NCBI GenBank assembly: GCA_039621445.1
Contig: CP154956.1
Coordinates: 41,130,437-41,194,436, forward strand
Origin: Euglena gracilis
Lineage: Eukaryota > Euglenida > Euglenophyceae > Euglenales
Direction: 5' to 3'
DNA: 64,000 bases
Shown here: positions 30,001 through 37,154 of the stretch, one piece after another
How the letters are laid out: the number at the start of each line of letters is the position of its first letter
How positions within the stretch are numbered: the stretch's first letter is position 1
Notes under the pieces: model-generated
What the model saw: the letters and a program-made list of their open reading frames with translations, nothing else
What the model was told of the DNA's origin: nothing
The model's database searches: none
Program-made: the position numbers and the translations under genes

Positions 30001-33000
30001 CATGTCATGTCACGCATGACATGTGTCATGTGTAGTGTGACACGTGCCATGCTATGACATGTGTCACGCATGATCCCGCAGTCAGAGTATCCGCCGCCCT
30101 GGCTACTGCTTAGGTTGCGCTTCGCCCCCCGCAGAGGTGCGACCACCGCTTTCGGCTGCGCCCGGCCGAGGGCGGAGCCCCGCAGGCCCCCGAGCCGAGG
30201 GCATGGCCGAGGGGCGGAGGCAGACCCGAACAAGCCGCTCGGCGAGGCACCCTGCCCCGCAGGCTGATGGGCAGGAGGTTTGTTCAAAAGCGGCTCGGGC
30301 CGGAAACACTTTGAAACACTTCGGAACAAAATAACAAAATAATAATCTGGCCACTGTGGCACTTGCCCGGCGAAAAATTATCCAAAACAACAAATTCTTG
30401 CAAAACACATGCATATGACCTGCGCGCAGAGTTGGTTTGAAACCCTTTTCATAAAAAAGCTTGACATTTTTCCAAGCCGCTGCCTTTGGCGGAAGGCTTT
30501 CATGCCTGTCCACTGCCATGTTGTCCAACGGCCAGGCCAACGGGCTTCGTCCGGGGCTGGGCAGAGTTGTCAGGGACGCGGGCTCCGCCGGCCGGGCTGG
30601 CCGGGGGGCGGGGCAGCTCAAGGTCGACCCACACTTGGGGGCCGGTGGTGTGCAGCAGGCACACCCGTGGCGCCGCCCGCTCCGTGGGGGAGGCGTCGGT
30701 CCGCGGCACGGCGGCGGCGGGCAGGGGCCGGGCGCGGAGGAGGTCGGCGGAGGGCCCCGGATGGGCCGGCCCAGGTCCCCGCCTCACCTCAATCCCGGAC
30801 ACCCTCCTTCAGTAAACCCTGGGGCTTACTGTAAAGACTAGGGGGGGGGGGGCTCGAACAGACAGGGGGTGCCGGAGAATAATATTCTGCACGGTGCCCC
30901 CAAAACGTTACCGGCTGGCTACTTGTAGGACGCACGAAACAAACGTGCATTGCAGGTGAATGGGACTGCAGCACCGAGGTGCTTTTTGTGTGCCTAATCG
31001 TTCCAGCAAACCTCAAAATCATCGGCGGTTGGACATTGTTTTCATGCCATTCCAAAATGGCATGGCCAAACAGCACAAAAAAAAAGACGAAGATTTATTG
31101 ATCCGTCACTTAAAGAGAAAATTCTTGCTCTTTGCACCTAAATCATGAAATGATGTTCAGCTTAAAGGCAACGATCAATTGGTGAGACCCACTGGGATTC
31201 CCACTGTAAAAACACAGGGGTGGGTCCCCTGTTGATTGGCCAATTCCATTAATCCAACTCAATTACTTTTGGCGTTCTGCATCACGATTCTCATTCTTGT
31301 GTTCGGGTTCAAATCACAATTGGGGGTAAAATTAAAAACAGGGGGAGTGTTGAAATATAGCCAAAAATACCCCCAGCAATAAGACTCAACCAAAATAAGA
31401 GCCCCGTGGCCGATTGAGCAAAAAACCCAAAAAGACCCCCCCAATCTAAAACCCCCACAAAAAGCACGGTGCAAAGCCATGGGGACGGCGAAATACACAC
31501 CTTGAAAACTACTTCGGACCCCAATTTAAGCACAGAATGATGACAGTGCTGATGTTTTGGCATTTTTGAGACCCAAAGATCACGTGAAATGTTGATTTTG
31601 GCCACTTTTGGCGTGACAGAGGAATTTTTTTTTGTGCTTTCAAGAACTCTAAAAAACACTTTTTTTTAAATTGTTAGCGTCCATTTTGGTCATCAAAAAA
31701 AACAACACCCACTCCAAAATAGGACCCCTTCAAATCCAGCAACGGACCAGAAAGAATAACCAGGCATTTCTTTTTTTGGGGGGGGTAAGGCAGAGTTTGT
31801 GCCAAAAATTAAACTTAAACTTAATAATATAATTTCAATTCAAAAATTAAAAATAAACTTAGGAAGAACATCAAGCCCACAGCCAAGCCTAACTCACCAG
31901 AACACTCCTAACCTAACACTGTTTCTCACCCTAAACCTAACCCGATTCCTCACCCTGATACGAAACCTACCCCACCTGCACACCATCTCCCTTGCGGGGC
32001 ACACTCTGAAAAACAGGGGTGCTGATGGGGTCCCGCGGGTAAATCGATGCAATTTTGGAGATGATATTTATGATGAATGCAGTGCAGCTTGCAACTTCCA
32101 CATCAATAACACAATAACACGCGGGCACTGTGTGTGCTGTGTACCCATGTGCGGCCCTGCTGAGGGAGATCGTCTTCATCGGAGGTGGCCCGCGACACGG
32201 CCATATGCCATATGGACCAGCGGGCAGCGATGAGACGAGGGCTGCGAGGCGGGGAAGCGAAAGGCAATGAAGTCCACATCGGGCTCAGAAACTGATTGCA
32301 GTGTTTGAGGTTTAAACTATAGACCAGTGATCCACACGGCAGCTTCTAGTGTTACCTTCGATCAGGGTGGAAACAGCAGTTAGGATATGCTCATTAATAG
32401 AAAGAAGAAGGTAATTATACCAAACAATTTCTTCCGGGCCACCTAGTGTGACGTCCAGGGTGAGTCCTACACAGGGCTGTACGGGAAGGCCGGGTGGGGG
32501 GGTCAAACCCCCACCTACCTACCACAGCGCCTTGCAAGGAAAGATTACTTCGGTTGCCGAAGGAAAATTTTGACCTAAAAAAAATTGGCTCCCCCAGAAA
32601 TACAGGAAGGCCTGGTGGGGTGGTCCGACCCCACCCACCACCCTCAGGGTTTCCGGGATTCCCGTACAGCTCTGCTCCTGCCAGCTGCTGGGCTGGACCC
32701 GGGCGGCACCTGACAGCACCAGACGCAGCCGAGTCGGGTTTTTTTTTTCAGCCGAAAACCCGGGCGAAAACCCGGAAAATCCCCAAAACGACCATTTTTT
32801 GACCATTCTGGACACCTTTTTTTTGAAGAAAAAAATATTCAGTGCTTCGTGCCGAGATTCTTTTCGGTCCAGCCCGGTTCGCCAGGCCGCGAAAATTTCA
32901 TTTCTTGTCGACCCCCGGGGGGAAGGGGTCTGCAGCCTGGCAAGGAGCTGCTGGCTGGGAAAAAAGGCCTGGCTGGATGGCCCCGGGGGGGGGGGGAGGT

Positions 33001-35287
33001 AGGGAGACGTCTGGCTTAAGAAACTGCCTGACGTATGCACATCGTTAATTCCCGCGGACACAGCAGGCAGAGTCAGGTTATTGATCCCATCGTTTTTGCC
33101 GGGGAGCACTCCCCCCTGCCAGGTTGTTCGGACACTGCTGGAGGCATATCCCTCCATTGCACACGTCCACTTGCTATTCCTCCATGTCGCTGTCTCATTT
33201 ACATTCACATTTTCAACAACAATTAAATCTTCAATTTTAAAATTTGTTTTCGACATTTTTTTTCTTCAATGCTTCAACTTCCTCGACGTTATGAATGTCA
33301 CAAAATGTCTGGAGGGATGGAATGCGACACACAGTTGCCATTGGTCTGTCTTTCCTCCCTTCTTTCAGCTGAGCTCATTGCATCCTGCCCACCCAAAAGC
33401 CACGGGGATGATGCGCGCCTATGGCGTGGTGTGCCAACACTTCACCCCCCAGCACCACAAATACACACCTGTGAGAAGTGGGGCTGACACACAATGCTAA
33501 AATGCGCACACTGTGGCGTGGTTTGGCAACGTCCAGATTGTTTTGCCATCAAAGACGCCTCACCTGCCGACAGCAAGGCTGAGGAAACAATGCCCAAACT
33601 GTGAGGAATGAACAAAACCAGCAACTCCACAACCTGACACCGGACAGGGCAGCACCGTGGAGCAGCAGTGTGTTGCTGTGTCCGGAGGAAGACACCTCTG
33701 GGAGAACGTATGGGAAGAAGACCACCACGTGGTTGTGGCCTCGAGCGCTCTCCACCCAGACGGGTTCCAGTCGATTGAACAGCTGCCGGCAGAGAAACCC
33801 CACACACCAGCGATGCCATGAAACCTCCTCGCCTTTGAGCTTCCTGCTGCTCCAGGACGACAGGTCCGCCTTGCACGCACGTGGCCGGAGCCTGGCGGGA
33901 CTTACCATGTTTTCGACGCCGGCCACCAAGCACCCGCCAGGCACACACTCCACTTTAGTCAGGGGGCGTCTCCTTCACCGAGACGATGCACCCGTCACTC
34001 TGGCCCACGACCCCCACAAGGCCCCCCCGGGTCCTTAAAAACCATCTGCCACCTATGGGTCGGTAAGCAATGGTATGGTAGGATACCATGCTTTTTCCCA
34101 ATGAGGCAGTTAGAGGGAAGCCGTCCCTCCCCACTAGATTTTTGCACATCTCAAGATTTCGGATTCCCTTAAATACGTTGGGTACATGACGAAAGCCTCC
34201 CCACAAACCCCCTGTGTGCACTGTGGCTGTTTGTTTGGTGCCTGTTATCCCTTCTTCTGGCCGGGCGCTGATTTTTTTTTGCCTCTGGCCCTTTTGTCTG
34301 TGTGTGTGGAGGCCGTGATCATGAAAACAACCCTCTGAATGCGTGTGTGCATCAGTGCGCTCGTGTCTGGAAAATGGTGGTGGAACCCAAAGCTGTTCCA
34401 GTGTAGCAGAAAATTTTCAAATTGTAAATCAATATGATGAAATAAAGAAATCCAATCAAACCCAACTTCTATGGGAATGACACACCAAACATTTATCACA
34501 AACATTATGATACGGTAGCAGGCATACATTCTCAAATGTCGCGATCAGGGGATTTATTAAGGACCCCCAGGGGGGGGGTCCAGCCTCTGGCTGGCAAAAA
34601 GGCTGCTGGCTGGCTGGACCCCTGGGTGGGGGGGAGGGGGGGGGTCCAGGGCTGGAGGGGGCTGGGCTGGGCTGGGTCGGTGAAAAACAAAAATTTCTAT
34701 TTTTTTTGCCATTTTCGACATTTTGGTGGATGGAGCTACATTAAGGCTGGGGGGCTGTGATGGAGGAAGCTGTGTGAGTGGAAAAAATGCAGGGATAGGT
34801 GACCTGGGCAGCCCGTTTGGCTGGCCGGCCTGCGGCCGGCTGGCCCGGCCTCCGGCCGGGCTGGACTCGACTTTATTTCACTCGACCCCCGGGGCTCCCA
34901 GCCCGAATTTGGGCTGCTGGCTGGATTTGAGCTGGCTGGCTGGCTGGACCCCCCCCCCCCCCGGGGGAGGGTACCCTCCGGCTTAAGAAATCCCCTGGTC
35001 CCGATCAGGACATCAAGCTGGGTGTTGAAGATCAAAACACAAAAAACTGCTTAAATCCTTGCTGTTGTGGTCTCCTCTTTTGAGAATGTTCAACTGCCGA
35101 TACTTCCACTGTGGGCTCTGCCAACACCAACCACGCTGCTACCTGCCATGGCAGCGTCAAACCCCAAATGGAAGTGGAGCCACTCTGGGTCTCAAAGGGA
35201 GGTGCCGCGAGGGGACTACTGCCCATTCCGCCGCAGTGCGGCCAAATTGGACTCCAGGGTGACGTCCTCGTTGTCCTCGTTGTCCAT
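14808..35287 (-). CDS. GAF-domain cyclic nucleotide phosphodiesterase, copy 1 (multi-exon gene)
   Basis: Class I 3',5'-cyclic nucleotide phosphodiesterase hydrolysing cAMP and/or cGMP to the 5'-monophosphate, with N-terminal GAF domains that in this family bind cyclic nucleotide or mediate dimerisation. Reading right to left: an acidic first exon (35220-35287), unrecognised exons at 33.6-34.0, 30.5, 29.8, 28.7 and 26.7 kb, small exons near 25.5 kb, GAF-region exons (22626-21551), a second GAF (20418-19942), linker helices (about 19.7 and 18.9 kb), then catalytic exons 18515-14808 ending in TAA. Metal-site motifs HNFRH, HDVDH and the aspartate of SADLSN, plus the glutamine of QLGFI, are present, so the enzyme should be active if spliced. 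Substrate preference cannot be read. I do not see the GAF NKFDE motif. Copy 1 has a GG in place of a GT donor and a rearranged linker exon, so it may be the damaged allele. Confidence 0.9.
15261..15355 (-). CDS. Candidate catalytic exon RRTAQQLQEQ, copy 1
   Basis: After a T-rich tract and TTCTTAG. In the frame DVDVVLSGGWP ... ARDERRTAQQLQEQ three of four differences from copy 2 are synonymous (GTC/GTT, GAT/GAC, GTT/GTC). QLQEQ would precede GDRER as EFFxQGD does in the family. The 3' edge has no GT (CAG/GAACAA or CAA/AAATCA) and the entry phase does not fit the previous exon, so the exact edges are unresolved. Confidence 0.5.
15672..15760. repeat. ATGC-rich microsatellite, copy 1
   Basis: Five consecutive ATGC units then degenerate TGTATGCATGCATTTATGCC; allele at 40625-40715. 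Confidence 0.85.
15897..16084 (-). CDS. Catalytic exon ILATDMSCH...SADLSN, copy 1
   Basis: ILATDMSCHAAILEEFEA, ELLLKMLMKSADLSNVVRPF: the fourth metal ligand is the aspartate of SADLSN. Ends GCGACC before GTATGC, in phase 0. Confidence 0.92.
16588..16702 (-). CDS. Catalytic exon DVFHAFPLGERRAALRQLID, copy 1
   Basis: Matches the family's NIFxxLsxxExxxlRxxIIdl. Joins VALE to RLRGRAAG in phase 0. Two of three differences from copy 2 are synonymous, the third is D/G. The GT donor at TTGG/GTGGCG in phase with CAG/CGCCC adds eight residues (ARALAPGP) before ILATDM. Confidence 0.88.
17362..17478 (-). CDS. Catalytic exon with EAHH, copy 1
   Basis: Encodes SFHTLALGLLAGSTGVQAVM, EAHHCRVALE, equivalent to the family's LAxxYNDxSVLExHHxxxAF. 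HH is kept; YND is replaced by LAG. Phase 0 both ends (GGTCCAG, GTGCTG). Confidence 0.85.
17635..17674 (-). CDS. Catalytic exon NAFHQKVDTALRR, copy 1
   Basis: From GGGCTCAG. The segment after HDxDH in the family usually reads NAFL/NAYL. In copy 2 the exon ends AGG before GTGCCA, in phase with the next exon; copy 1 has GGGCCA at that point, so the donor is lost here, or a consensus error is present. Confidence 0.8.
17780..18140. mobile_element. C-tract MITE inside the HDVDH/NAFHQ intron, copy 1
   Basis: Inverted ends CCCTCCCCCCCCTATGTCC and its reverse GGACATAGGGGGGGGG, flanked by TA on both sides. The element contains several GTCGTTGGACA motifs and a central GGCGCTTCGCGCC palindrome at 18034-18046. 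It fills most of the intron. Confidence 0.8.
18243..18444 (-). CDS. Catalytic metal-site exon (HNFRH, HDVDH), copy 1
   Basis: Encodes AKHWYDCDTPYHNFRHAFDV, AQMAYCLLRSLEAG and LVLLAAAVVHDVDHAQGC. HNFRH gives the first metal-ligand histidine, HDVDH the second histidine and an aspartate. The donor CT/GTGCCG (phase 2) joins to AG/C AAC GCC to give GLNAFHQ. A second donor GTGAGT lies 14 bases on but is out of phase. Confidence 0.9.
18469..18515 (-). CDS. Catalytic exon DFFSFQNVTDWFLEN, copy 1
   Basis: Forty-seven bases from ACGAG to a consensus GTAAGT donor. It leads directly into AKHWYDCDTPYHN of the next exon after an apparent 24-base C-tract intron, matching the family pattern of FLE...Y...PYHN. 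Confidence 0.75.
18781..18957 (-). CDS. Catalytic-domain entry helices, copy 1
   Basis: Encodes HERVALLAFLFEDLGLLQDC, GLDRGRLVRFLARASTLYGD: the helices that precede the metal site in class I phosphodiesterases. Ends GACCGCACCG before GTGCTT. GAC/GAT is synonymous and R/Q, T/P differ from copy 2. Phases do not fit either neighbour exactly, so an intermediate exon or a different edge is likely. Confidence 0.75.
19654..19754 (-). CDS. Linker exon FVRRCLACPLAEERR, copy 1 (5' part rearranged)
   Basis: Encodes FVRRCLACPLAEERRAAVRT and LQFDVFHPGPFLG, ending GGAAG before GTTCAA. It corresponds to the segment between GAF-B and the catalytic domain. In copy 2 the exon starts at a clear CGCAG acceptor 68 bases further 5'; copy 1 has unrelated GC-rich sequence there with no AG acceptor. 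Confidence 0.65.
19942..20418 (-). CDS. GAF-B domain exon, copy 1
   Basis: One 159-codon exon carries a whole GAF domain: helix ADAVFSLLADGIQELTRC, strand KACCLYACP, helix SAAVRQALAALAEEAV, strand VWARPVRARGRPVGALVLVD and helix EVVASAEELFGAILA. Phase 0 at both ends (CCTAAG acceptor, GTCGGC donor). I found no difference between the copies across it, the strongest conservation in the gene. Confidence 0.9.
20790..21125. repeat. TGACAGGTCAGCGAGTAC repeats, copy 1
   Basis: TGACAGGTCAGC(A/G)AGTAC occurs at about 20797, 20834, 21060 and 21103, spaced in two pairs around 200 bases of ordinary sequence; allele at 46335-46665. Confidence 0.75.
21551..21835 (-). CDS. GAF-A, second half, copy 1
   Basis: Ninety-five codons from CTATTCTCAG to GTGGGC, phase 0 both sides. 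Encodes PPPLCLLVRGGGRDLAAAYV, a linker, then SLEPLLEVAGVALWMSQVAQ, the last strands and helix of the GAF fold. The GGG/GGT difference from copy 2 is synonymous; M-I changes to V-T near its start. Confidence 0.85.
22014..22227 (-). CDS. GAF-A, first half, copy 1
   Basis: Joins in phase to the previous exon (TC + G). Encodes EWPARQGAALLGLAQHLLGQ, PPAVEAALAEAARALTGCDR and CVMLPVGDLSG: the first helix and first strand of a GAF domain. Ends CCACGG before GTTTTT; copy 2 has GCTTTT here. LAQHLLG reads LAGRLLG in copy 2. Confidence 0.85.
22417..22626 (-). CDS. Phosphodiesterase exon upstream of GAF-A, copy 1
   Basis: After GGGGCAG, encodes TDPDPFTAAQAHLADLLAEM, VATCLLRPGRGRGTEK and a basic tail ending VAVPDDS, then GTAACA (phase 2). 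The single difference from copy 2 (CCT/CCC) is synonymous. A helix followed by a strand suggests the end of another GAF or a dimer helix. Confidence 0.8.
22650..25380. other. Large phosphodiesterase intron, copy 1
   Basis: No exon found. Rich in TTTGCGCAA, GTGCAAATGTGC and related palindromic motifs (23340-23760, 24260-24490). Confidence 0.6.
25387..25472 (-). CDS. Short exon NPVSAVRQTVPLNLL, copy 1
   Basis: From CCACCAG to GTCAAA, 86 bases in both copies. The one difference (GTT/GTC) is synonymous. Ends PHGFSMEDP. No domain recognised. Confidence 0.5.
25627..25694 (-). CDS. Short candidate exon ADTCVLHTP, copy 1
   Basis: After ATCCAG, encodes ADTCVLHTPLTPVPLSVLP. It is conserved between copies, but the 3' edge is unclear because the copies differ by two bases just beyond GGGCCC. 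Confidence 0.4.
26139..26385. repeat. G/C-tract repeat of the GGGTCGGCACCCACC family, copy 1
   Basis: Begins GACTGGGG/TACTGGGG...GGGTCGGCACCCACCCACC, contains AAAATGGCCAAAAAGGC and GGCGCCGAAAAA, ends GGGGGTCCAAGGCTAAAAAA. The same arrangement occurs at 36577-36860, 51648-51900 and 62158-62390. Confidence 0.65.
26659..26836 (-). CDS. Exon with SRGELLLGISLDFAHI, possible GAF strand and helix, copy 1
   Basis: Starts after AAACAG (phase 0, matching the previous exon) and encodes SATAPKGHMCSALSRGELLL, then GISLDFAHIRSPEQLQEHVA, a strand followed by an amphipathic helix as at the end of a GAF domain. Ends near GGAGTA before GTGCCA. Two amino-acid differences from copy 2. Confidence 0.6.
28630..28891 (-). 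CDS. Proline/alanine-rich exon supported by synonymous differences, copy 1
   Basis: Runs from CTGGCAG to TCG before GTGAAT (phase 2 to 0). The frame CPQLTAVMGPAPPFDGGWARR ... ALAGHMATLGHWRGH contains several synonymous differences from copy 2, and a 9-base indel (V versus VPGA) keeps the frame. Low-complexity linker; no domain recognised. Confidence 0.75.
29728..29891 (-). CDS. Exon between phase-matched neighbours, copy 1
   Basis: From CACCCAG to GTAGTT, 164 bases in both copies. Two differences at 29870-29880 are synonymous only in the frame LALCPASLSART, and entry phase 0 and exit phase 2 fit the neighbouring exons. A second frame (ENLIVGLDGASARP) looks more protein-like but would make both changes non-synonymous, so the frame is not certain. 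Confidence 0.55.
29953..30074. repeat. Dense CATGTCA / TGACATG palindromic cluster, copy 1
   Basis: About 120 bases composed almost wholly of TGTCACGT, GACATG and CATGTCA in both orientations; allele at 55501-55622. Confidence 0.8.
30530..30804 (-). CDS. Exon with CLLHTTGPQVWVDLELP, copy 1
   Basis: A GC-rich, proline- and alanine-rich stretch (PSADLLRARPLPAAAVPRTD) leads into a strand-like segment. Both differences from copy 2 (CGG/CGT, CCC/CCT) are synonymous in this frame, which strongly marks it as coding. The end at CTGGCC before GTTGGA (phase 0) fits the next exon; the 5' edge is approximate. Function unknown. Confidence 0.7.
30810..33640. other. Large phosphodiesterase intron, copy 1
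   Basis: Holds a telomere-like CCTAACC/CCCTAAACCTAACCC patch (31890-31965), G/C-tract repeats at 32480-33010, and no exon that I can support. Confidence 0.55.
33641..33782 (-). CDS. Exon LFNRLEPVW..., copy 1
   Basis: Starts after GCCGGCAG and encodes LFNRLEPVWVESARG, HNHVVVFFP and SNTLLLHGAALS, ending before GTGTCA (phase 1). It has alternating hydrophobic residues like beta strands. Two amino-acid differences from copy 2, with the same length and frame. Confidence 0.55.
33804..33869 (-). CDS. Exon ADLSSW...HRWC, copy 1
   Basis: Twenty-two codons after GTGCAAG, phase 0. The single difference from copy 2 (GAG/GAA) is synonymous in this frame. It is followed by an apparent 21-base intron, GTGGGG to CGGCAG, that is 20 bases in copy 2, so both alleles stay in frame. 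No domain recognised. Confidence 0.55.
33906..33952 (-). CDS. Small exon ending in a GTAAGT donor, copy 1
   Basis: Encodes VECVPGGCLVAGVENM between CTGACTAAAG and a consensus GTAAGT donor. Three adjacent codons differ from copy 2, so constraint is weak, but the splice signals are the best in the area. Confidence 0.45.
34030..35219. other. Intron or intergenic DNA with repeats, copy 1
   Basis: Contains two CTTAAG/GCTGGCTGGCTGG repeats (34555-34660 and 34795-34990) and no exon that I can support. Confidence 0.5.
35220..35287 (-). CDS. Candidate first coding exon of the phosphodiesterase gene, copy 1
   Basis: Opens ATG GAC AAC GAG GAC (MDNEDNEDVTLES), then NLAALRRNG, and ends GGGCA before GTAGTC (phase 2). 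It is identical in both copies within a conserved block. The frame stays open upstream to a CCCCAG acceptor, so it could be internal (ANAMDNED) rather than the start. Acidic, with no known domain. Confidence 0.6.
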
Positions 35288-36109
35288 GGCATTTGCCTGG
35301 GGTGGACAAAGACCTTCTGGCTCCCAAGACCAGGGTTGAACAAGAAGGGGGTCGGGCCCCACCCACCATAGATATGGCCCTGCGAGAAAAGCAAAACTCT
35401 CTCGGCGTCGAAGAAAAAACTTCACCCAAATTGGCACCCCTGGGAAAACGGGAAGTGGTGGTTGAAGGAGGGTTGCCCCAACCCACCACCCTTAACAGTC
35501 ATCAGGATTTATTTGTGCAGAAACCCCCCACAAATAATATCCCCCCCCGGGAATATAATTTGGCCGGCCGAATCCAACCGCAGGGGGGTGATTTTATTTG
35601 GGGGAAAATTCTTCATAAATTTTGGGAGTAAACTTTTGACTGCAAAATGCTGAACACCATCAAAACCCGTGGTAGGTGCAATTTTTGTCTCAAAAAAAGT
35701 GCACTTTGGTGTTTTCCCTTCTTTTTTTTTCAATCTGAACATGGCAAAATTCATATAACCTTAGACAGTGAACTTCAGCTCATAAAAGTGGACTTGCGCA
35801 ATCGTGCAAGCTAAAACGTTTCCAAATTTATGGCATTTTTTTTGAGGTCGTTTTCGGGTGCCGTTTTTGAATGAAAACACGAGTCTCAAAAGTTGTGAAG
35901 AAAATAGACCTCACAAATGGAATGCCAAAATTACAATTCAAATCACGAGAACAGCATGGGACAATTTTGGAAATACAACCTGTAATCTACGGAGTTTGTG
36001 GTCTCGACCATCTTCCACCTGGGAGCTGGCCGAAAAATCAAAGCTCCAAAGGGTATCCACCTGGCGATTACTGCTGCCAGAATTTGCCTCATTTCGGGGC
36101 CGAAATGAC

Positions 36110-36250
36110 GGGTTCGAGGATGTCCTGAATTCTGCCATCCTTTTGTTGCCCATTGGAAGGTTTTTCTTTGCGGTGGTGCAAATCAGGAGCATACGACCCT
36201 GGCCAGAAAAACAACTGGACGAAAGGCTCCATGAAAACCCGAAACTCGCT
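36110..36250 (-). CDS. Possible exon, copy 1 (unassigned)
   Basis: Forty-seven codons (SEFRVFMEPFVQLFFWPG..., ending IQDILEP) between ACCCCTTTCCAG and GTCATT, phase 0 both sides. Only one difference separates the copies here, and it is synonymous (CGC/CGT), while flanking DNA differs at several sites; a one-base indel falls just outside, in the inferred intron. No family is recognised. Confidence 0.35.
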
Positions 36251-36576
36251 CTGGAAAGGGGTTTGCACAGAGGCATTTTTCAACAACTGAAAATAGCTTA
36301 AATTCTCGGACATAACAGGGATGTGATTGGGGTCTGATTTCACACATCTGACAAATGCTCTTTTATGCACCATTTCAATGCTCGTAAATGAGGTGTCCAA
36401 AGAAGGGGTTGTGAAGACTTTTCTTTGCCAGGCTGTGTCATTCAAAATATCACTCCTGATTAACAGCTGGAAGGAAGACATGCAACAATATTTATTGCTT
36501 TTTTAAAAATGCGTGTCATGGGGACGTGGTAATTGGCACCTGATCATTGTACCTATGAGAGCAGGGTTTGTTTTTT

Positions 36577-36860
36577 AAGACCGGGGGGGGGGGGGGGGAG
36601 GGGGTCGGCACCCACCCACCCACCCCCTGGGGTGGGCCCCCCCAGGGGAGGGGGGGGGTCCCAAGGGACCCCCCACTTTTGCCAGAAAAAAATGGCCAAA
36701 AAGCTAAAAATAGCACCTTTTTCAAAATTTTCGGCGCCTTCGGCGCCGAAAAACATATACCCACCAGCCTCTACCCCACCCCCCCCCCCGGGGGGGAGGG
36801 GGGTCCAAGGGACCCACCCCCTACCCCCCTCGCACCCGGGGGAGGGGGTCCAAGACTAAA
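36577..36860. repeat. G/C-tract repeat of the GGGTCGGCACCCACC family, second locus in copy 1
   Basis: Same layout as 26139-26385, with a full GGCGCCTTCGGCGCC hairpin. Confidence 0.65.
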
Positions 36861-37141
36861 AAAAACCCCTGTATGAGAGGCGAAATATCGCATCTGTTAA
36901 AGGGTGTTGATGAGGATAAATGAACTGAATCACTTGCACAATTGCGCAAACAAAAAAAAGTTACTTGTGCACTTGCGCAAACAAAATAAAATTTCAATCA
37001 CTTGTATAAATGCGCAAGTCAGATTCAAAATAAGTTCCATCCTTTATTACCCCTGGGATTCCAAGGGATATTAAAAAGAAGTCTGACTTTATGTACTCCC
37101 ACCTCGGTTTCAGCAAAAGCTCCTGTTTCTGTTTTAATTGT

Positions 37142-37154
37142 NNNNNNNNNNNNN
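37142..37154. other. Assembly gap (13 N)
   Basis: Thirteen N bases lie exactly between the end of copy 1 and the start of copy 2. The true distance is likely negative, meaning the flanking contigs overlap by about 25 kb. Confidence 0.98.

Larger units (their letters stand above)
12089..37141. repeat. Copy 1 of a ~25 kb duplicated segment
   Basis: Collinear with 37155-62664 from CAAGGCC at its left edge to TTAATTGT at its right edge. Differences are substitutions, homopolymer length changes, and indels from 1 to about 400 bases. The right edge coincides with the N gap, while the left edge runs into unique V-ATPase sequence. Best read as one haplotype of a locus whose other haplotype is copy 2. 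Confidence 0.95.

Noticed and set aside
33081-33500. Plus-strand frame with PKATGMMRAYGVVCQ
   Set aside because: Differences from copy 2 change residues (H/R, K/N), and no splice-supported neighbours were found.
35858-36301. A 147-codon plus-strand open frame
   Set aside because: Nearly all differences from copy 2 are amino-acid changing in this frame, and the C-terminus shifts. A minus-strand exon in part of it fits better.
37142-37154. N gap as a real sequence gap with missing genes
   Set aside because: The flanks duplicate each other, so the true gap is more likely an unmerged overlap.
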